DNA of 20,415 nt, taken from NCBI GenBank assembly GCA_002812745.2, contig NCSJ02000522.1:1-20415 (forward strand), in the 5' to 3' direction. Positions 17,588-20,415 of this stretch are shown here, piece by piece. This DNA comes from Scytalidium lignicola. Lineage: Eukaryota > Ascomycota > Leotiomycetes. The notes beneath the pieces were generated by a model. It saw only the letters and a program-made list of their open reading frames with translations, ran no database searches and was not told where the DNA came from. The translations under genes and the position numbers were made by a program. Every line of letters starts with the position of its first letter. Within the stretch, counting starts at the first letter, position 1.

Positions 17588-17964
17588 ATGACTATCAAAG
17601 CATATAAAAGAGATAACGAAAAATTCAGGAGAAGAAAGAATACCTTAATTACGAGAGCTCATGAGCTTGCAAAGCTATGCGATGCTGACGTATCACTCAC
17701 CATCCGCAACCGCAAAACTGGCCGTATTTTTACTTACAATTCTATTGATTCCGAGGCATGGCCACCATCTAAACAGCGAATAGTAAGTTGTTCCGTATGA
17801 GTATATTTAGAGTAGATCACTGACAGAAGTAGCAACAATCGTATCCACTACCGCTGATGTTGTATCCACGTGATTTAGATATGAAAGGGGGGAAAGGTAA
17901 AAATGATTTGGGGGAAGGTGGACAAATGGATAAAAATAATGGAGCGATCGATTCAGATACTTGA
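17588..17964 (+). CDS. Short fungal MADS-box (SRF-like) protein
   Basis: Exon 1 (17588-17782) encodes a near-complete MADS N-terminal half: KRDNEKFRRRKNTLITRAHE, LAKLCDADVSLTIRN, then FTYNSIDSEAWPPSKQRI. A phase-0 intron of 50 bases (17783-17832; GTAAGT donor, CTGAC branch, TAG acceptor) leads to exon 2 (17833-17964), which encodes QQSYPLPLMLYPRDLDM and a Gly/Lys/Asp tail. The product is about 108 residues. MADS domains bind CArG-type DNA as dimers. Here the region after the domain is minimal, as in a fungal family of short SRF-like proteins with the WPPS motif. No stop or indel is visible, so it may be functional. Lack of an activation domain suggests a dimerisation partner or competitor role, which is inference. 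Confidence 0.75.
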
Positions 17965-18416
17965 GCTTTCGAGCTAAAGACGATATCAAGCACTTTCCCA
18001 GTGCAGGTTCCACTGAAATTAGTCAACGACAGGCAGGATTAGTAGTTTTGACTAAACTTGATGTGGGTGGATCCTGTAGTTCTATTTTTATGCATCGGAA
18101 AACATAAATTGTATATAAAGACAGTCAACCCCCTCTATGTCGGCATCCTTTAAGATGAATCTGCTAGCAAATGAACGACTCAAGATTTCTAGCAGGTGTT
18201 TAGTCAGCTCCCAGATCAAAATCTGGGAGCCACTTCATGGTCAATGCACCATAACCCCTGCTGTACCAATGCGTTAATTTGTGTCACTAACTCACCTGCC
18301 CGTTTTCCTGTCGTTTTATTAAAATGATTTCCATATGGCTATTTAGATGTCAAACACTCCCAAACCATCTATCTTAAAAGGCTAGATACACATTATCATC
18401 AGTTTTGTATGTTTAA
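17965..18416. other. Intergenic; TATA box and a perfect hairpin
   Basis: It contains TATATAAA at 18112-18119 and the inverted repeat at 18191-18262. An ATG at 18347 opens MSNTPKPSILKG before TAG, which resembles the start of fungal BTB proteins and may be the decayed 5' end of the BTB gene that follows. Confidence 0.45.
18191..18262. repeat. Inverted repeat / hairpin
   Basis: The core is a perfect 10-bp stem with a 4-base loop: GCTCCCAGAT (18207-18216), CAAA, ATCTGGGAGC (18221-18230). Outer arms AGCAGGTGTT (18191-18200) and AACCCCTGCT (18253-18262) pair at 9 of 10 positions. It lies about 70 bases after a TATATAAA box. It might be an RNA hairpin, a protein site or a small MITE remnant. Confidence 0.7.
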
Positions 18417-19007
18417 TATACGTTATGTACAATTCGCTTTGTCACGAGTATTTTGGGCGCGTCTTCCGATTTTTTCAAGAGTGCCATGAACGGGATTTGG
18501 AAAGAGTCAGGGCAACGATTGGTACGTCTCGAGGAGGATGATCCGAATACATTCGAACTCTATTTACACTGGTTGTACCGTGATACGCTTCCGGTCAGAA
18601 TCGATGAGCCCGGTCCTGCAAGCAACTCCGAATATCTTCAACTTGCCAAAGCCTACATACTAGGAGATAAATTACAGGATAGTGATTTCAAAGATGTTGT
18701 CACTGATGCGATGATAGACAAATGCAAATCGAAAGCATCAGATGGACGGAGTTGGTTTCCTGTGGGCCCTGTCATTAAGTGCATTTATGACAACACCCTG
18801 GAGTCATCTAAAGCAAGGCGTTTACTCGTGGATATCTACGTACACAATGGATCTGGAAGTTGGATAAGCGATTGGGCGAAGAAGGATGATATCCCGAAGG
18901 ATTTTCTTTATGACATCACTATCGCTCTTCTCAGCAAGAGAGGCGGAAGTGAGGGAGTGGGGAGTGAGGATAATAAAGGTCGCGGATCGTATGGCTGCCA
19001 TTGGTAA
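18417..19007 (+). pseudogene. BTB/POZ-domain protein, 5' end decayed
   Basis: A frame open from 18417 (after TAA 18414) contains the BTB core GASSDFFKSAMNGIWKESGQ, then the fungal signature DDPNTFELYLHWLYRDTLPV, EYLQLAKAYILGDKLQDSDF and, near the end, DWAKKDDIPKDFLYDITIAL. These proteins use BTB for dimerisation and often serve as Cullin-3 adaptors; the targets here are unknown. The N-terminal strands before ASSDFF are not recoverable in frame. A possible original start (MSNTPKPSILKG, ATG 18347) lies in another frame and is closed by TAG. The conserved part ends near 18945, and the last 20 residues are out-of-frame reading of the neighbouring regulator fragment. It is probably non-functional. 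Confidence 0.75.
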
Positions 19008-19689
19008 CGCACTAAAGTACTGCATCACTGTTTTACCACTGTCATTGAGGTTCCGCGGACAGTCCCTGGATTTTGGAGAGAAAGAAAATACACCCGGTGT
19101 GATAGGTGCAATTCGGCAACTTCATAGTTCAATTTACAGCATTCATCTCATGATAAGATTAACGGAGTTAATGATCTACAGATCTGAAATATTTCAGGCT
19201 GAAAACTGGTGGATGCACCTGTGGATAAAATATTCGCAGAACGAAAGGGAAATTGAAGATGAAACGACACACGACTGTTCTGAGCCGATTCAATCCTGTC
19301 AGAAATGTAAGACTGAACAAGCATTACGGAGATATTTTGATACCGCCGACTTTATAGTGGCTATTATCAAATGCAGCAACCAAACAGATCACTACTATGT
19401 GAATCCTTTCCTTTCAAGTGTTATCTGGTTAGCAACAACGGTCCAAGTGATACATCTGGAAGTGGTAGACAGTACATCCCTCAAAATATTGATTAGTTTG
19501 AGTCTTGAACTGTTGATGGTAAGATATAGTCAATTCTTGGAATATTGGAGTTTATGTCCGACACCTCAGGAAAATTTGACCATTCTTGAGAGTCAAGTAA
19601 AGAAATTGATAACAACAATACGGCAGAAAAATGTTGGCGAAAGCCTTCACAGTAGCACAGATTTTCTACAAGCAGAGCAATCGGATTAA
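18982..19689 (+). pseudogene. C-terminal part of a Zn2Cys6 fungal transcription factor
   Basis: From about 18982 the frame reads ADRMAAIGNALKYCITVLPL, SLRFRGQSLDFGEKE, a helix-rich stretch with LIRFTRLMIYR-like LMIRLTELMIYRSEIF, then CSNQTDHYYVNPFLSSVIWL, SLKILISLSLELLMVRYSQF and LTILESQVKKLI, to TAA at 19687. This is the end of the 'fungal-specific transcription factor' middle-homology region. The Zn2Cys6 DNA-binding motif and the first several hundred residues are missing. The preceding sequence belongs to a BTB gene in another frame, so the fragment was joined to it by deletion or rearrangement near 18945-18982. It has no start of its own and is probably dead, although about 235 residues are free of stops. 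Confidence 0.75.
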
Positions 19690-19851
19690 CTTTTATACAA
19701 GGTTGTCTTTTCGGTGGGCGAGGAGGATATTTCCTAGTAAAATATTCAAATAATTGCAGTAAAGAGAATGCAGCAATATATACTGAGTAAACCAACAAAT
19801 TAAAATGGTTTCATTGATAGTCTATATCATTGTAAACCATTACTATGACTA

Positions 19852-20415
19852 TTACTGTTTCTCTAGTAACTTCAACCTGTCTTCAAGAATCAGTGGTAAG
19901 CTCTCACCAACTGGCGCACCAGCAAAACCATCAGTGAGCCGCATTTGAGAGTCTGGGAAATTCGGATCAATCCTAGCGTTAAAGCGCAAAAAGAAGGCTG
20001 GAACAATGGATTTAAGCTCCAGGTATGCGAGACTTGGACAAATTAGTTAATAAATAGACTTTTGAAGGGTATTTAGACTTACTTCCGCCCGATACAAGAT
20101 CTGGGTCCGGTACCAAAGCCGTTGAATGCTTTATTTAAGACTGATGCGTCGGGACCAAGCCAGCGATCCGGCTGGAAAGATTCAGGTTTTTCAAAGACGC
20201 TAGGGTTTCTGTGAAGGCTAAAGTTTTGCACACCTATGATGGTCTGATTCAGAAAGGTCAGTGAAAAATGAGGTATAGAACAAGCCGTCTTGATACATAC
20301 TCCCCTGGGAACTTTTCTCCCGTTAGCGATAAAATCTTTTTCTCCTACAAATCGTGGCTGGGTCCCAGGAATCGAGGGATATTTGCGAAGTGTTTCCATA
20401 ATTACGGCATTTGTG
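19852..20415 (-). CDS. Cytochrome P450, C-terminal part (continues past window end)
   Basis: Three exons: 20301-20415 (partial), 20083-20243 and 19852-20032, separated by introns of 57 bases (donor GTATGT, CTGAC branch) and 50 bases (donor GTAAGT, TTAACTAAT branch). The visible 150 residues or so contain the K-helix ETLRKYP with the ExxR motif (ETLR), VPRGTIIGVQNFSLHRNP across the first junction, FQPDRW, the heme loop FGTGPRSCIGR with the Cys thiolate ligand, and NLAYLELKSIVPAFFLRF across the second. The stop TAA is at 19852-19854. P450s are heme monooxygenases, usually ER-anchored in fungi; substrate and family number cannot be told from this part. No stop or indel is seen, so this end looks functional. 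The N-terminal two thirds lie beyond 20415. Confidence 0.9.

Noticed and set aside
1..20415. CRISPR arrays, bacterial operons, rRNA or replication origins
   Set aside because: No spaced repeat arrays, Shine-Dalgarno-linked gene strings or rRNA-like sequence were seen; the window is eukaryotic.

Overview
The window reads as a gene-sparse, repeat-scarred stretch of a filamentous ascomycete (Pezizomycotina) genome. The evidence is short spliceosomal introns with GTAAGT/GTATGT donors and CTAAC/CTGAC-type branch sites, together with fungal-restricted families: a HET/NACHT protein, a FunK1 kinase, a short fungal MADS-like protein, a fungal HNH_2 protein, a Zn2Cys6 regulator C-terminus and fungal Tc1 and Fot1/pogo transposases. 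Four isolated N bases (5833, 5837, 17523, 17566) show that the assembly is not fully resolved.

Layout. 1-128: right end of a Tc1-like element whose body lies outside the window. 436-1891 (+): decayed HNH endonuclease-domain gene. 2315-4495 (-): intact, intronless Fe-S L-serine dehydratase with a mitochondrial-type presequence. About 4810-5749 (+): Tc1/mariner relic with a (TAG)n microsatellite and a right terminus matching the one at 81-128. 5750-7180: GC-rich TATA-containing island, then sequence without a supported gene. 7280-9974 (+): multi-exon gene with an acidic run, three chromo-like modules, an AT-hook and a SANT/Myb domain. 10250-12375 (-): conserved fungal protein with a C-terminal domain that looks HicA-like, carrying one frameshift. 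12894-13932 (+): HET-NACHT incompatibility-type gene, frameshifted and cut off inside its NACHT domain at a junction with unrelated opposite-strand sequence. 15115-15757 (+): Fot1/pogo transposase fragment. 15792-17272 (-): FunK1 kinase pseudogene. 17588-17964 (+): two-exon mini MADS-like gene. About 18417-19689 (+): degraded BTB gene running into the C-terminal part of a Zn2Cys6 regulator. 19852-20415 (-): C-terminal end of a cytochrome P450 that runs off the window.

How it fits together. I see no operon-like pathway. The intact genes are the serine dehydratase (central metabolism), the chromo/SANT gene (if its last junction is an intron), the MADS-like gene and, as far as visible, the P450. 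The rest is debris of transposons and of multigene families common in dispensable fungal regions. The relics carry TGG-to-stop changes, which suit repeat-induced point mutation. Several otherwise well-preserved genes carry single-base indels, which could be recent pseudogenisation or sequencing error. The most interesting items are the triple-chromo/SANT protein, the HET-NACHT gene and its breakpoint, the serine dehydratase architecture, and the matching Tc1-like termini.
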